A DNA stretch of 64,000 bases from positions 52,760,486 through 52,824,485 of the forward strand of contig NW_019211456.1 in NCBI RefSeq assembly GCF_002443255.2, read 5' to 3'. Under the pieces are notes generated by a model that searched no databases, was not told the origin of the DNA, and saw only the letters and a list, made by a program, of their open reading frames with translations. Positions 62,801 to 64,000 of this stretch are shown one piece after another; the stretch's first letter is position 1; every line of letters begins with the position of its first letter. The DNA comes from Varroa destructor (lineage: Eukaryota > Arthropoda > Arachnida > Mesostigmata > Varroidae). A program made the position numbers and the translations under genes.

Positions 62801-64000
62801 TTTGTCGCCTGGCAATGTTATATAGATTCGATATATGTAGAGCTTGAAATACTAACTAAGTTTATGGAAGTCTCAAAAATTATGAGGTGTACTGAACAAT
62901 TTGAGTCTGTGGCAACGTTTCTACACTTTTTTTTAGATGTTCCGTTTTCAACCTAGTGTTTTGTCGTCAAGTCAAACGCATTGCAAATAATCACAAAAGT
63001 CGTTGGAGCCGTTTGCGAATTGATCCGGATATCCATGGGCAACCGCCAAACCACGCAGACTGAATACAATAGTCCCTTTCCCTGAAAAGTGGCCCTTTTC
63101 ATGCATTTCAATTATGATTATATTGTCTAGATATATATATATATATATATGTAACGTAACGGCTTTCATAATAAAGCTTTTACGTTGCCCCACACTGGAT
63201 TTGGTCGCTGCTGTATGAATAGCTTACCGAAAGGCGATAACAATGAGCCGTGTGAGAGACTGCGAATTTGTACTTCGAAACGCTCCCAATGGAGCTGTTT
63301 CAGTACTTTCGAACTCTTTTCATTACAATTAATATCGATTATTGGAAAAAATAAACAGTTCCATAGATGGATCAGCGAGAAGATGGCTACTCACTATAGG
63401 CATAGCAGAGGTGTATAAAATCGTTACCAAACATTTAAATTTGTCTTCCCTAGGTATGATTAAATTTTGCTCATAATAGAGCATACATGCTCACTCTTCA
63501 TTGACATGATAGCGCATGCAAGCAATCCCGATACGTTGACTAAAGGTCGAACTGTTAGCAGTGATTGACGTAAACCTAATTCTTTGTATAAGCAAACAAT
63601 TTCCAACTGTGTGATATTTTTTTACCGATTTTTTAAGACAACCATTATATGATACAGACACCGAGGAAGACTAAATCTAAGCTCTATTAGTGTTAATTTA
63701 TACCAAAATTTGGTAACCTTTTACTCTAAATTATACGAGAGTGCAAAAAGGTGCGTTTTCAAACTTAACCGATTTGGGACTGCAAGAATGTTTAGACACC
63801 GTCAGAAGGGGCCACCGCCGTAGATTTCTTGGTTACTATTTAACCGGCTTGTTTTTCCTGTGTCCCTCCGGAAAGGGACGCTGTGCCACATCGCTTCATG
63901 TTTTGAATAAAAAAATTACCGAGCAGACATCGTCGACCTTTGTGATATTTATAGCTTGTCCATATTGTCATTGGTCTGCTAACTTCGTTTTGAGGACACG
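59871..64000. other. Unassigned stretch to the window end
   Basis: No confirmed gene. A GC-richer patch at about 60780-61070 is open on both strands: plus strand 58 codons from ATG at 60779, then a single TGA and another 33 open codons; minus strand 128 codons at 60766-61152. Neither is recognised. The (AT)n tract at 63130-63151 is listed separately. The remainder is AT-rich. Confidence 0.45.
63130..63151. repeat. (AT)n microsatellite
   Basis: Alternating AT of about 11 units. It creates the Tyr-Ile run in a minus-strand frame at 62972-63193, which is an artefact. Confidence 0.95.

Noticed and set aside
1..64000. CRISPR arrays, operons or prokaryotic gene clusters
   Set aside because: No regularly spaced repeats and no tandem long frames; the window has eukaryotic splice signals and transposons.

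Overview
The window looks like eukaryotic, most likely arthropod, nuclear DNA (a parasitiform mite would fit, but this is inference). It is AT-rich, has no operons or ribosome binding sites, and no open frame reaches 160 codons. It holds at least one exon with good splice sites, decayed Tc1/mariner transposons and a LINE relic, and AT microsatellites. Almost all longer open frames look like chance frames or transposon debris, so this is an intron-rich, gene-poor stretch.

The best gene evidence is one plus-strand exon at 27293-27519. It has a pyrimidine-rich acceptor, an untranslated leader, an ATG in good context, 26 codons and a GTAAGT donor. The peptide, ending in LQYKINQTGDE, resembles the N-terminal start of SNAP-25, the presynaptic t-SNARE. 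In family members I know, a phase-0 intron follows the equivalent ADE and the next exon opens SLESTRRM. I could not find that exon downstream, so either the following intron exceeds 36 kb or the assignment is wrong. A CpG-richer region at about 5.3-7.4 kb, with two CTCF-like motifs and possible 5' splice sites, is a candidate promoter and non-coding first exon for this gene. That would give a 5' intron of about 20 kb.

Layout. 1-5.3 kb: AT-rich, with a (TA)n tract and a perfect hairpin. 5.3-7.4 kb: promoter-like. 7.4-16.7 kb: AT-rich, no gene seen. 16.7-17.5 kb: GC-richer, with a possible short exon. 19.5-22.7 kb: two minus-strand mariner transposase relics from different lineages. 24.5-25.3 kb: a broken coding-like frame. 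26.1 kb: a possible exon. 27.3 kb: the SNAP-25-like exon. 27.5-36 kb: probably intron. 36.2-38.9 kb: a GC-richer relic with an R1/Jockey-type LINE endonuclease signature. 39-58 kb: mostly unassigned. 58.5-59.9 kb: a second promoter-like GC-rich region with a short frame ending in a GoLoco-like half motif. 60-64 kb: unassigned.

I found no complete gene, no confident tRNA or rRNA gene, no CRISPR array and no clearly new multi-gene system.
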